Below, piece by piece: positions 7,108 through 14,317 of a stretch of 37,100 nucleotides of DNA (position 1 is its first letter; the number at the start of each line of letters is the position of its first letter). Origin of the DNA: Sphingomonas sp. (GTDB taxonomy: Bacteria; Pseudomonadota; Alphaproteobacteria; Sphingomonadales; Sphingomonadaceae); assembly GCF_013812825.1 (NCBI RefSeq), contig NZ_JACCSU010000033.1, forward strand, positions 1 through 37,100, written 5' to 3'. The position numbers and the translations under genes are program-made. Below the pieces are notes generated by a model that worked only from the letters and a program-made list of their open reading frames with translations, was not told where the DNA came from and made no database searches.

Positions 7108-7250
7108 AGAAAATCATTATCGGAGCGGCCTTGCTGGTGACGTCAGGCTCTACCGCATTCGCGGCCGTTCCCGGCGGCGTTGGCGGCTTGGCAGCAGCTT
7201 GCTGCGCGGCCCTCGCGTGTTGCGGCATCGGCTTGTCCTGCTGCAGCTAA
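7104..7250 (+). CDS. Secreted peptide with three Cys-Cys pairs
   Basis: A 48-residue peptide, too short for usual gene calls. It has an n-region MKKIII, a hydrophobic core and a signal cleavage site near STAFA-A (residue 20/21). The predicted 28-residue mature part is Gly/Ala-rich and carries CC at 33-34, 39-40 and 46-47 (AACCAALACCGIGLSCCS). GGAG lies 7 bases before the ATG, and a terminator-like hairpin follows the stop. It sits under a SigF-type promoter shared with bufferin genes. This suggests an exported soft-metal-binding peptide or a modified RiPP-like metallophore; there is no homology-based proof. I know no named family for it. Confidence 0.75.
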   Translation: MKKIIIGAALLVTSGSTAFAAVPGGVGGLAAACCAALACCGIGLSCCS

Positions 7251-7267
7251 CATCGCCATATAAAAGG

Positions 7268-7299
7268 AAGGGTACTCGCGAAAGGGGGCACCCTTTTCT
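7268..7299 (+). terminator. Rho-independent terminator after the Cys-Cys peptide
   Basis: AAAGGG, loop GGCA, CCCTTT followed by a T-rich run (7281-7299). An alternative longer pairing joins AAGGGT (7268-7273) with ACCCTT (7290-7295). It separates the plus-strand peptide gene from the convergent reductase gene ending at 7312. Confidence 0.65.
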
Positions 7300-7311
7300 C
7301 TGCACCGCGCG

Positions 7312-8664
7312 TCAGGCGAGCATGTAACCAATGTCCGACGCCCCCGTTGGATAGGCGAACATGGTGTCCTTGAGCTGGTCGGCGGTGAGCCCCTGCCGGA
7401 CCGCCAGGGCGAACAGGTTGATCACTTCTTCGGCAGCCGGTCCGACGAGATGTGCCCCTAAAATGCGGCCGGAAACACGCTCCACCAGGACCTTGTGCCC
7501 GTAGATGGTCTCACCGAGCCGCCGAGCCGTGAACCAATCGGGCGTGAACTCGGAACGCAGCTCAAAATCAAGGCCCTGATCTCTCGCTTCGCTCTCTTTG
7601 AGTCCGACCGCTGCGAGCGCCGGAATCGTGAAGACGACGCTCGGCACCCCAAGATAATTCGGTCGTCGGTTGCCGCCGTCAAGCATGTTTGCTGCGGCGA
7701 TCTTCGCGTCGTGACTAGATACGGGCGTAAGCGGCGGCCCCATCCCTGCCGCGTCGCCAGCGGCGAAGATGCGTGAATTCGACGTGCTTCGGAGGTTAGG
7801 CTGCAAGCTTAGCCGCCCGTTTTTGGCGGCGATACCGCCGGCTGCCAAGTCGAGCCGATCGAGTTGCGGAACGCGGCCGGCGGCGTGAATGACAAGGTCC
7901 GTTTCATGCTCAACCCGCCGATTGTCCAATTGCCTCATCGTGACTTTAAAGCCCGGCCTCGATCGCTGGACCGAGACAACCTCGGTTGACAGATGAACCT
8001 GGATACCAAGCTCCTCGAAACGCGGCATCAGCCAACCCACGACCTCACCGTCAAAATGGTCGAGCAAAGCCGGGCCGTGCTGGACGACCGTGACGCGCGC
8101 ACCGGCGCGCGCGGCCAAATGTGAGAATTCTGCAGCGATATACCCGCCGCCGATGAACAAGATACGCGAAGGCAGCCCCGCCAGTTCGAGGAAATCATCG
8201 CTGGTAGCCAACAGCTGCTCACCTGGAATCCCGAGCGGTACCGGATGTGCTCCGGTCGCAATCAGAGCGTGCTTGAACGCGAGCTGGTCCTTGCCAGCCT
8301 GAACTCGGTCGCGAGCTGTGAATCGAGCTGTCCCATCGATCGCATCGATGCTGAGCCTTGCCAGAGTCTGGGCCCGTTTTTCGGAAATCGGCTCCGTAAA
8401 GTCCCGCTTGAATGCCAAGAGCTCTGGCCAATTGATCGACAGCTCGCCATCGACTCCACGGCCGGCCATACGCCTGGCAGCCTCAATTGCCTCCTCCGCG
8501 CTGACCATCATCTTCTTCGGGTCGCAGCCACGCAGCGCACATGTGCCTCCGAACGGCTGGTCGTCGATCATTGCGACCTTCCAGCCCGCGGCGGCGGTGC
8601 GCGTTGCGGCGACCATTGCCGCCGTTCCCGAGCCGATCACGACAAGGTCGTAACAGTCACCCAT
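7312..8664 (-). CDS. Flavin disulfide reductase, mercuric-reductase-like
   Basis: A 450-residue class I pyridine nucleotide-disulfide oxidoreductase. The FAD-binding motif GSGTAA is at residues 11-16, the redox pair is GGTCALRGCDPKK (C42, C47), the NAD(P) site is GGGYIAAEF, the second FAD motif is AAGDAAG, and a dimerisation domain follows. It has no N-terminal HMA domain and no C-terminal vicinal cysteines, both of which full MerA proteins use to deliver Hg(II). At the place of the catalytic HPT-x-x-E of glutathione reductases it reads FAYPTGASD, so His is replaced by Tyr. ATG 8664 has AAGGGA upstream. It is the last gene of the mer-like operon. Hg(II) reduction is possible but not shown. 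Confidence 0.85.
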   Translation of the reverse strand: MGDCYDLVVIGSGTAAMVAATRTAAAGWKVAMIDDQPFGGTCALRGCDPKKMMVSAEEAIEAARRMAGRGVDGELSINWPELLAFKRDFTEPISEKRAQTLARLSIDAIDGTARFTARDRVQAGKDQLAFKHALIATGAHPVPLGIPGEQLLATSDDFLELAGLPSRILFIGGGYIAAEFSHLAARAGARVTVVQHGPALLDHFDGEVVGWLMPRFEELGIQVHLSTEVVSVQRSRPGFKVTMRQLDNRRVEHETDLVIHAAGRVPQLDRLDLAAGGIAAKNGRLSLQPNLRSTSNSRIFAAGDAAGMGPPLTPVSSHDAKIAAANMLDGGNRRPNYLGVPSVVFTIPALAAVGLKESEARDQGLDFELRSEFTPDWFTARRLGETIYGHKVLVERVSGRILGAHLVGPAAEEVINLFALAVRQGLTADQLKDTMFAYPTGASDIGYMLA

Positions 8665-8911
8665 GGCATCCCTTCTGCCCGTTTGGATCGCGGTGGTGTT
8701 CGTCGCCGCTGGAGGCCTGAATGGGCGGACAGGCAACGGAGCCATAAGAGCAGAACACGCAGCAATGGCCCGACAGGGGTCGAAGCAATCGATCGCACGA
8801 CGGGCATTCGTAGAAGAAGAGGCAGGCGTTCGTGGGCATCACCTCCTCGTTCTGGCCGCCGCAATTTGGGCAGGTAATTGTCGAAATGAGGGTGGGCTCC
8901 ACATCAGCCAT
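8657..8911 (-). CDS. GDCCVFCSYG-type Cys-rich protein
   Basis: An 84-residue cysteine-rich protein. Two CxxC knuckles (ITCPNCGG and YECPSCDR) look like a zinc ribbon. They are followed by GHCCVFCSYGSVACPPIQ, the hallmark of the GDCCVFCSYG-motif family found in mercury resistance loci, here with His replacing Asp. It overlaps the transporter gene upstream and the reductase gene downstream by 8 bases each, so all three are tightly coupled. A soft-metal shuttle between MerT and the reductase, replacing MerP or the HMA domain, is a reasonable inference. Confidence 0.85.
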   Translation of the reverse strand: MADVEPTLISTITCPNCGGQNEEVMPTNACLFFYECPSCDRLLRPLSGHCCVFCSYGSVACPPIQASSGDEHHRDPNGQKGCHG

Positions 8912-9275
8912 AGATGTACCCCAGCCCCAGCAACGTCGATCCAGCTCCAATTGCAACGAAGGACAGGGTGCGGGAGAAGCGGCGCCCGCAAGCGGGGGCA
9001 TCGCAGGTGCGAATTGCACGTTCCTGCCGCCAAACAAGGACCGCAGCCACAGCAAGGCTGAAGGTAGCCACGAGCAGCAAGATCGGTCGGATTGGAGACG
9101 CGACTGCGGCGAATGTCCCGAGCCAAGCGGTGCCAATGCCTGCGCTCGCCAGGAGGAGTGGCAATGCGCAACAACTTGCCACTCCGAAAGCTGCCGCTAA
9201 GCCGGTCGCCGAAAACGCGAGGGGACCCTTGGCGGACGACGTTCTTAAAGGAATCTCGATTCTGGAATTGGACAT
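8904..9275 (-). CDS. merT: MerT-like mercuric ion transporter
   Basis: A 123-residue membrane protein with three predicted transmembrane helices. Helix 1 carries the vicinal pair GVASCCALPLLL (C35, C36). A loop between helices 2 and 3 carries a second pair (RTCDAPACGRR, C92 and C97). This is the MerT layout, in which mercury passes from the periplasm to cytosolic thiols. GGAGG lies 7 bases before the ATG. It is the first gene of the operon and is transcribed from the MerR-type promoter at 9308-9338. No MerP follows. Confidence 0.87.
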   Translation of the reverse strand: MSNSRIEIPLRTSSAKGPLAFSATGLAAAFGVASCCALPLLLASAGIGTAWLGTFAAVASPIRPILLLVATFSLAVAAVLVWRQERAIRTCDAPACGRRFSRTLSFVAIGAGSTLLGLGYIYG

Positions 9276-9307
9276 TCCTGGGCCTCCGATAGGTCAACGG
9301 TTAGTTC

Positions 9308-9338
9308 GTTCTACGGTCTGTAGCGGCTACAGGCTCAA
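9308..9338 (-). promoter_or_regulatory. MerR-type promoter/operator with 19-base spacer
   Basis: On the minus strand, -35 TTGAGC (9338-9333) and -10 TAGAAC (9313-9308) are 19 bases apart. The perfect dyad CTGTAG-CCG-CTACAG (9332-9318) lies between them. A long spacer with a central dyad is the signature of MerR-activated promoters, where the regulator untwists the DNA. It drives merT and downstream genes and lies next to the divergent merR. Confidence 0.82.
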
Positions 9339-9375
9339 GCGATTTTTTTTCGGAGACAATCGATGAGGAGCGGCT

Positions 9376-9759
9376 GTGCAGATCGGTGAACTGTCCAGGA
9401 AGACGGGCTGCAATATTGAAACGATTCGGTATTATGAGCGCATCGGGCTGCTGCCGAAACCTGCCAGAAGCGGAAGCTACAGAAGCTACGCACCCGCGGA
9501 CGTGCAGCGCCTTCAGTTCGTGCGGCGAGCACGCGAGCTCGGATTCACGCTCGATGAGATCCGCGCCTTGCTCGCGCTGGCGCTTGCCCCGACCGACTCA
9601 TGCGAGCCTGCACGCGACCTCGCCGCTGCACACTTAAAGCACGTCCGGGGGAAGATCGCCGACCTGCGGCGCATGGAGCGTGTCCTCAGCAACGCGGTTC
9701 GCGCATGCGATAGCGAAATTGACGGTGGCTGTCCGATCATCGCCGCCTTGTCGCAGTAA
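9376..9759 (+). CDS. merR: MerR-family mercury-responsive regulator
   Basis: A 127-residue regulator. The winged helix (QIGELSRKTGCNIETIRYYE, then GLLPKPARS and YRSYAPADV) is followed by a long dimerisation helix. Cysteines C76, C111 and C119 fit the trigonal Hg(II) site of mercury MerR, including the DGGCPII ending. It starts at GTG with GAGGAG five bases upstream and is divergent from merT, consistent with control of the 19-base-spacer promoter between them. Its TAA stop is embedded in promoter 5 of the ECF regulon. Confidence 0.88.
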   Translation: MQIGELSRKTGCNIETIRYYERIGLLPKPARSGSYRSYAPADVQRLQFVRRARELGFTLDEIRALLALALAPTDSCEPARDLAAAHLKHVRGKIADLRRMERVLSNAVRACDSEIDGGCPIIAALSQ

Positions 9760-9782
9760 CCCGGCACACAGCCGACGCGAAT
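9756..9782 (+). promoter_or_regulatory. SigF-type ECF promoter 5 (AhpD-like gene)
   Basis: GTAAC at 9756-9760, a 17-base spacer, CGAATT at 9778-9783. The merR stop codon lies within the -35 element. ATG 9833 with GAGGAG follows about 45 bases past the expected start. Confidence 0.78.
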
Positions 9783-9832
9783 TGATACTCTCTACTGAAG
9801 CCGCAGCCTGCTGCGATTGAGGAGCGCGACGA

Positions 9833-10438
9833 ATGACCGACCGATTGTTTCCTTCGCTCCCAGCGGACCCGCAGCTCCTCGATCTGTTCCGCCTCTTTCC
9901 GGATTCCGTGCCCCCACTGCTCGATTATCATGACCGACTATTGCGCGACGCCTCGCCACTGACGGTCGGCGACCGCGAGATGATCGCCGCTTATGTTTCA
10001 GGCCTCAACTCCTGCAACTTCTGCCAGGGCGCGCATACGATAGCGGCCGGCGTGTACGGTATTGAGGAAACGGTTCTGGCGGCGCTCATGGAATGTGTGG
10101 ACACAGCTCCAGTCGACGATCGTCTGAAGCCAATCCTTGCCTACGTGAAGAAGCTGACGCAGACGCCGGCGAGAATCACACCGGCGGACGCGGAGCGGGT
10201 CTATGCAGGCGGCTGGAGCGAACGGGCGCTGTTCGACGCAATCAGCGTCTGCGCGCTGTTCAACATGATGAACCGGATTGTGATGGGCGCTGGCATCGAG
10301 AGCGACCCGAGGCTTCGCAGCGCGCCTGAAATCCAGGCGCGCCGTCGCCGCATGGGGTCACCGGGCCCCGATCCCCACCAAGCGGAACCGAGCTATGGCA
10401 AGCTTGCGCAATGGCTTGAGCCGAACACTCCTGAATGA
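9833..10438 (+). CDS. AhpD-like carboxymuconolactone decarboxylase-fold protein
   Basis: A 201-residue helical protein of the CMD/AhpD superfamily (peroxidase-related enzymes). The active site is GLNSCNFCQGAH (C61, C64, H68) with E49 upstream, matching the E-x11-CxxC-xxx-H proton-relay arrangement of alkylhydroperoxidases. A GAGGAG ribosome site precedes the ATG. It is monocistronic under promoter 5 and convergent with the glycosyltransferase gene, with about 50 bases between them. A role in peroxide or disulfide reduction is likely; the electron donor is unknown. Confidence 0.85.
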   Translation: MTDRLFPSLPADPQLLDLFRLFPDSVPPLLDYHDRLLRDASPLTVGDREMIAAYVSGLNSCNFCQGAHTIAAGVYGIEETVLAALMECVDTAPVDDRLKPILAYVKKLTQTPARITPADAERVYAGGWSERALFDAISVCALFNMMNRIVMGAGIESDPRLRSAPEIQARRRRMGSPGPDPHQAEPSYGKLAQWLEPNTPE

Positions 10439-10488
10439 CTGACGTGGAGCTGTCTCGAAGATGGGCTGCGCGGCTCAGCTGTTCTGCT

Positions 10489-11094
10489 TCAGGCAGTCAG
10501 GCCCTCAGCCTTGAGGTCCTCTGGGGTGTCGATGTCGCGTAGCGGTTCGGCAATGAAGTAGGTCCAGCCGAGCTGGATGATGCGCCGCACTGTGTCATTG
10601 GCGACGGCCTCGGTGCTCCAGGCGATCCCATGAAACAGCGACGGGTGGAACTTCCTCAGGCCAAGCGCCACGTAGCCGCCGTCCATCGCCGGCTGAATGA
10701 CCGCATCATGGTCCTCCAGCTGCGCGGCGATGTCACGCAAGCGATGCCGGTTGAGCGACGGACAGTCGCTCCCGATCAGCACCGCGGGCGAACCATCCCC
10801 CAACGCCCGCTGCGCAGCGCGCGCCAGGCGTTCGCCAAGGCCGCCTTCTCCCTGGGCGCTCAGCTCGAGCGCATCGGTCTCGAGCAGGCTCCCCCAGGAT
10901 GGATCAGCGGGCTCTGGGTCGCCACAGATCTCCGTCGGCCCGACGCCTGCTGCGGTCGCTTCCAAAATTGTTTCCTTCAGCATGCTGCGCGCAAGCTCCG
11001 CCGCCGCCTGTTGACCCAGCGCGGGAACGAGCCGCGTCTTGACGCTACCCGGCACTGGCGCCTTGGCGAAGATGATGATCCGAACCCCGCTCAT
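10489..11094 (-). CDS. TIGR04282/DUF2064 glycosyltransferase-like protein
   Basis: A 201-residue protein with a GT-A-type nucleotidyl/glycosyl transferase fold. The N-terminal FAKAPVPGSVKTRL and later GSDCPSL and DGGYVALGL motifs identify the TIGR04282 (DUF2064) family, named for its association with arsenosugar biosynthesis. ATG 11094 overlaps the stop of the TVP38/reductase gene in an ATGA, so the start is clear and translation coupled. No arsM is present in the window, so the arsenosugar label is by family only. The partner TIGR04283 enzyme is at 14318-14974. Confidence 0.83.
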   Translation of the reverse strand: MSGVRIIIFAKAPVPGSVKTRLVPALGQQAAAELARSMLKETILEATAAGVGPTEICGDPEPADPSWGSLLETDALELSAQGEGGLGERLARAAQRALGDGSPAVLIGSDCPSLNRHRLRDIAAQLEDHDAVIQPAMDGGYVALGLRKFHPSLFHGIAWSTEAVANDTVRRIIQLGWTYFIAEPLRDIDTPEDLKAEGLTA

Positions 11095-13232
11095 CCGCGC
11101 CGCCACCCATGATAGCGTTCCGCCCATCGCAGCAGTCGCTCCGGCTTGTGAGCTTGCCGCCATTGCGCGGCGGCGTAACGGTTCGCTTCGGCGAGAGTCG
11201 GATAGGCGTGAATGGTACCCAGGATCTTTTTGAGCCCGATTCCCGCTTTCATCGCCAGCACGAGCTCCGCGAGGATTTCCCCGGCTTCCGCCGCGACAAT
11301 CGTCGCGCCCAAGATGCGGTCCCTTCCAGGCTTTACGAGAATCTTGACGAAGCCTTGGTTCGCTCCGTCCGTGACCGCGCGGTCGAGGTGGGAAAGCTCG
11401 TAACGGACGACTTCGTACGGCACGTCCGCGGCTTTGGCAGATTGTTCGTTATGGCCGACATGCGCGACTTGCGGATCAGTGAATGTCGTCCACGGCAACA
11501 CTGAATAATCGGTGCGAAACCGCCTGAATGTGCCGAATAGCGCGTTCACTACGGCGTACCAAGCCTGATGAGCCGCGAAATGAGTGAACTGATATGGTCC
11601 CGCGACATCGCCAACAGCGTAAATGTTCGGATAGCGTGTTTCGAGCCAGTCGTTGGTAATGATCGATCGGTCGGCCTCGATGCCGAGCTGCCGGAGACCG
11701 TAGCCTTCAAGCCGTGCCTTTCGTCCGACCGCAACAATCAGCTGGTCGAACGGCAGACGGGTCTCCTTTCCGTCTTTCTCAACAATGAGAGTCTTGGCTT
11801 CGCAGCGGAGGGCGCGGTGGCCGGTCAACACCTCGGCGCCTTCGGACCGCAGACTTTCCTCGATGAATGCCGACACTTCACTATCCTCCTTTGAGAGGAT
11901 GTGATCGCCAGCTTCGACCTGAGTGACGCGCGATCCCAGCCGAGCGAAGGCTTGGGTCATCTCGCTCCCGATGGGCCCACCCCCGATAATGACGAGCCGC
12001 TCGGGGACAGTGTCGCGCTTTGCAAGTGCGTCCCATATTGTGTCGCTGGTGAGATATCCGGTCTCTTCAAGACCCGGTATGTCCGGCACGAATGGTTCAC
12101 CGCCGGCGGCAATGACGATCGAGCGGGCCGTGAGTCGCTCGTTCCGGTCGATTTCGACGGTCCAGGGATCGATAAGCCTGGCATATCCTCTCCGGACGTC
12201 GACGCCGAGGGCGATGTAGCGCTCCTCGCTGTCGGCCGGTGCAATGTGCCGGATAACACGGCCGACCCGAGCCATGACTTCACCGAAGTTGACTCGAACC
12301 GCCGGCGCACACAGGCCGAATCTCTGCGCCTCCTTGATTTCGCGCGCCAGCCGGGCGCTGCGGAGCAGCGCTTTGGAGGGAACGCAGCCGGTGTTGAGGC
12401 AGTCGCCGCCCATCTCCTTGGCCTCGATCAGAGTGACCTTCGCCCGCAGACTCGTGGCGAGATAGGCGCTCACCAAACCACCGGCGCCAGCGCCGATCAC
12501 GATCACATTGCGATCGAAACGCTTTGGCTTTTTGAATCCTTTGTAGACGCGGCGGCGGCGAAAACGTCCGATGAGGCCCCGGGCGAGGAGTGGAAACAAA
12601 GCGAGAAGGACGAGGGAGCCGACCACCTCGAGCGAAAGCACGTCACGCCCGCTTTCGATCCTTGCTAGTTGCGAACCCGCATTCACGTAAACTGCGGTTC
12701 CCGGAAGCATGCCAACCTGGCTGACGAGGTAAAAGGGCACAACGCGCATGGCGGTCAGGCCCATCGCGATGTTGACGACGAAAAAAGGCAACAGCGGAAG
12801 CAAGCGAAGCGTCAGCAAGTAGACCGCACCGTCTCTGTCGACACCTCGGTCGATCGCCTGCACGTGCCGGGAAAACCTGGCTTTGACCCAGTCACGCAGC
12901 AGGTATCGCGACGAGAGGAAGGCGAGGGTTGCGCCAATTGCGGATGCGAAGGAAACGATCAGCAGTCCAGTCAAAAGCCCGAAAATTGCGCCGGCCGCTA
13001 GGGTCATCACGGTCGCGCCCGGCAGCGAAAGCGCTGTAACAGCAATGTAGGCGGCGAAGAAAAGCGCGGCGACAAACAGCGGGCGTTGTTGAGCGAACGC
13101 AACGAGCTGCCCGTGTTGCGTCTTCAAGTTCTTGATGGTCAGATAGTCCTGGAGGTCGAAGAGGAAAAAGAGACCGATGCCCCCGACGATCAGCAGCAGG
13201 ATGGCAATCTTGATGTAGCGGCGGGATTGCAT
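11091..13232 (-). CDS. TVP38/DedA-like membrane domain fused to flavin disulfide reductase
   Basis: A 713-residue two-part protein. Residues 1-225 form a TVP38/TMEM64 (VTT) membrane domain with several helices, including the reentrant-type LSLPGATVMTLAAGAIFG. Residues 245-713 are a class I disulfide reductase with FAD motif GAGAGG, redox pair GGDCLNTGCVPSKAL (C278, C283), NAD(P) and second FAD motifs, and a C-terminal GTIHAYPTLAEA. Start 13232 is preferred: AAGGGA is upstream, while ATG 13259 lies within the -10 of promoter 6. There is no C-terminal cysteine pair, so true mercuric reductase activity is doubtful. It is co-transcribed with the TIGR04282 enzyme. Confidence 0.88.
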   Translation of the reverse strand: MQSRRYIKIAILLLIVGGIGLFFLFDLQDYLTIKNLKTQHGQLVAFAQQRPLFVAALFFAAYIAVTALSLPGATVMTLAAGAIFGLLTGLLIVSFASAIGATLAFLSSRYLLRDWVKARFSRHVQAIDRGVDRDGAVYLLTLRLLPLLPFFVVNIAMGLTAMRVVPFYLVSQVGMLPGTAVYVNAGSQLARIESGRDVLSLEVVGSLVLLALFPLLARGLIGRFRRRRVYKGFKKPKRFDRNVIVIGAGAGGLVSAYLATSLRAKVTLIEAKEMGGDCLNTGCVPSKALLRSARLAREIKEAQRFGLCAPAVRVNFGEVMARVGRVIRHIAPADSEERYIALGVDVRRGYARLIDPWTVEIDRNERLTARSIVIAAGGEPFVPDIPGLEETGYLTSDTIWDALAKRDTVPERLVIIGGGPIGSEMTQAFARLGSRVTQVEAGDHILSKEDSEVSAFIEESLRSEGAEVLTGHRALRCEAKTLIVEKDGKETRLPFDQLIVAVGRKARLEGYGLRQLGIEADRSIITNDWLETRYPNIYAVGDVAGPYQFTHFAAHQAWYAVVNALFGTFRRFRTDYSVLPWTTFTDPQVAHVGHNEQSAKAADVPYEVVRYELSHLDRAVTDGANQGFVKILVKPGRDRILGATIVAAEAGEILAELVLAMKAGIGLKKILGTIHAYPTLAEANRYAAAQWRQAHKPERLLRWAERYHGWRRG

Positions 13233-13257
13233 CGATTTCCCTTTGGGCCCGTCAGCC

Positions 13258-13284
13258 ATTCGGCCTGCCCGATCCTCCGGTTAC
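13258..13284 (-). promoter_or_regulatory. SigF-type ECF promoter 6 (TVP38/reductase operon)
   Basis: Minus-strand GTAAC (13284-13280), a 17-base spacer, CGAATG (13262-13257). It is back to back with promoter 7, with only 3 bases between the two -35 elements. Confidence 0.8.
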
Positions 13285-13287
13285 CCT

Positions 13288-13314
13288 GTAACCGGCATCT
13301 CCCTCTTTCCGAAT
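13288..13314 (+). promoter_or_regulatory. SigF-type ECF promoter 7 (radical SAM operon)
   Basis: GTAAC at 13288-13292, a 17-base spacer, CGAATG at 13310-13315. With promoter 6 it forms the palindrome GGTTAC-CCT-GTAACC. The expected start is near 13321, and the ribosome site AAGGAG is at 13344. Confidence 0.8.
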
Positions 13315-13356
13315 GGGTTTGAGGATGGGAGTTTATTCGCTCGAAGGAGAAGCGTC

Positions 13357-14316
13357 ATCGCCACCGTTCCTGCGTGCGCTCCGGACCTGTCGCCGTTCGT
13401 CGACCCTGCTGCACGGCCGCTCGACCCTGCCAAGTTCCGTCACCCGCTGGTCACTGCAAAGGGCGAGCGGCGGGCCTGGGTTGAGCTTCAGCGGCTCGAG
13501 ACGCTGTGGATCAACACTGGCACGCTCTGCAACCTCGCCTGTCAGACCTGCTACATCGAGAGTTCGCCGACGAACGACGCTCTAGTCTACCCCACGCTTT
13601 CTGAGATCGAACCCTATCTCGACGAAGCGGTCGAGCTCGGCGCTCGTGAAATCGGCTTCACCGGCGGCGAACCGTTCATGAACCGTCAAATCGTGCCAAT
13701 GATCAAGGCTGCGCTGGACCGTGGTCTCGAAGTCATCGTGCTCACCAACGCAATGCGGCCGATGCGCCGTTTCGAGGCTGAACTCCAGCCGCTTGCCCAG
13801 CAGGCGGTGACGCTGCGGGTCAGCCTGGATCATTACAGCCGGCGCATGCACGAGCTCGAGCGGGGTGCAGGCTCCTGGGAGAAAGCACTGGATGGCCTGC
13901 GCTGGCTTTGCGACCATCGTTTTCGAATTGCCGTCGCTGGCCGCGTTCTCCCCGGCGAGAGCGATCGGGAGGCGCGGGCAGGCTACCATCGGCTCTTCGA
14001 AGCGCTCGGGCTGATCGTCGACGGCGGGCTCACCATCTTCCCGGAGATGGACGCTTTGGCCGATGTGGCTGAGATTGGCGAAGGCTGCTGGGACATACTG
14101 GGTGTGTCGCCGGCCGCGCCAATGTGCGCGACAAGCCGAATGATCGTGAAGTCGAAAGGCGACGAGCGCCCGCACGTCGTGGCGTGCACGCTGCTGCCTT
14201 ACGATCGGCAGTTTGCGCTCGGGGCCACACTGAATACGGCTCACAAAAGGGTAATGCTTAATCATCCTCACTGCGCGCGCTTCTGCGTCCTTGGCGGCGC
14301 CAGCTGCTCGGGCTGA
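13357..14316 (+). CDS. Radical SAM protein (possible ATC start)
   Basis: About 319 residues of a radical SAM enzyme. The cluster motif TLCNLACQTCYIES (CxxxCxxC at C58, C62, C65) and the SAM-binding GFTGGEPFMN are clear. Additional C-terminal cysteines (HPHCARFCVLGGASCSG) could hold a SPASM-like or auxiliary site. No ATG, GTG or TTG lies in frame between promoter 7 and the catalytic motif. The only in-frame codon properly placed after AAGGAG (13344-13349) is ATC 13357. An in-frame TTG at 13243 lies upstream of the promoter. It is followed one base later by a TIGR04283 glycosyltransferase gene. The substrate is unknown; it differs from ArsS in its cluster-motif context. Confidence 0.82.
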   Translation: MATVPACAPDLSPFVDPAARPLDPAKFRHPLVTAKGERRAWVELQRLETLWINTGTLCNLACQTCYIESSPTNDALVYPTLSEIEPYLDEAVELGAREIGFTGGEPFMNRQIVPMIKAALDRGLEVIVLTNAMRPMRRFEAELQPLAQQAVTLRVSLDHYSRRMHELERGAGSWEKALDGLRWLCDHRFRIAVAGRVLPGESDREARAGYHRLFEALGLIVDGGLTIFPEMDALADVAEIGEGCWDILGVSPAAPMCATSRMIVKSKGDERPHVVACTLLPYDRQFALGATLNTAHKRVMLNHPHCARFCVLGGASCSG

Positions 14317-14317
14317 C

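Noticed and set aside
13233-13259. ATG 13259 as start of the TVP38/reductase fusion
   Set aside because: The ATG is within the -10 of promoter 6, so it would not be transcribed from that promoter; ATG 13232 has AAGGGA.
13243-13356. TTG start for the radical SAM gene
   Set aside because: It lies upstream of promoter 7 and overlaps the divergent gene's promoter; no ribosome site.
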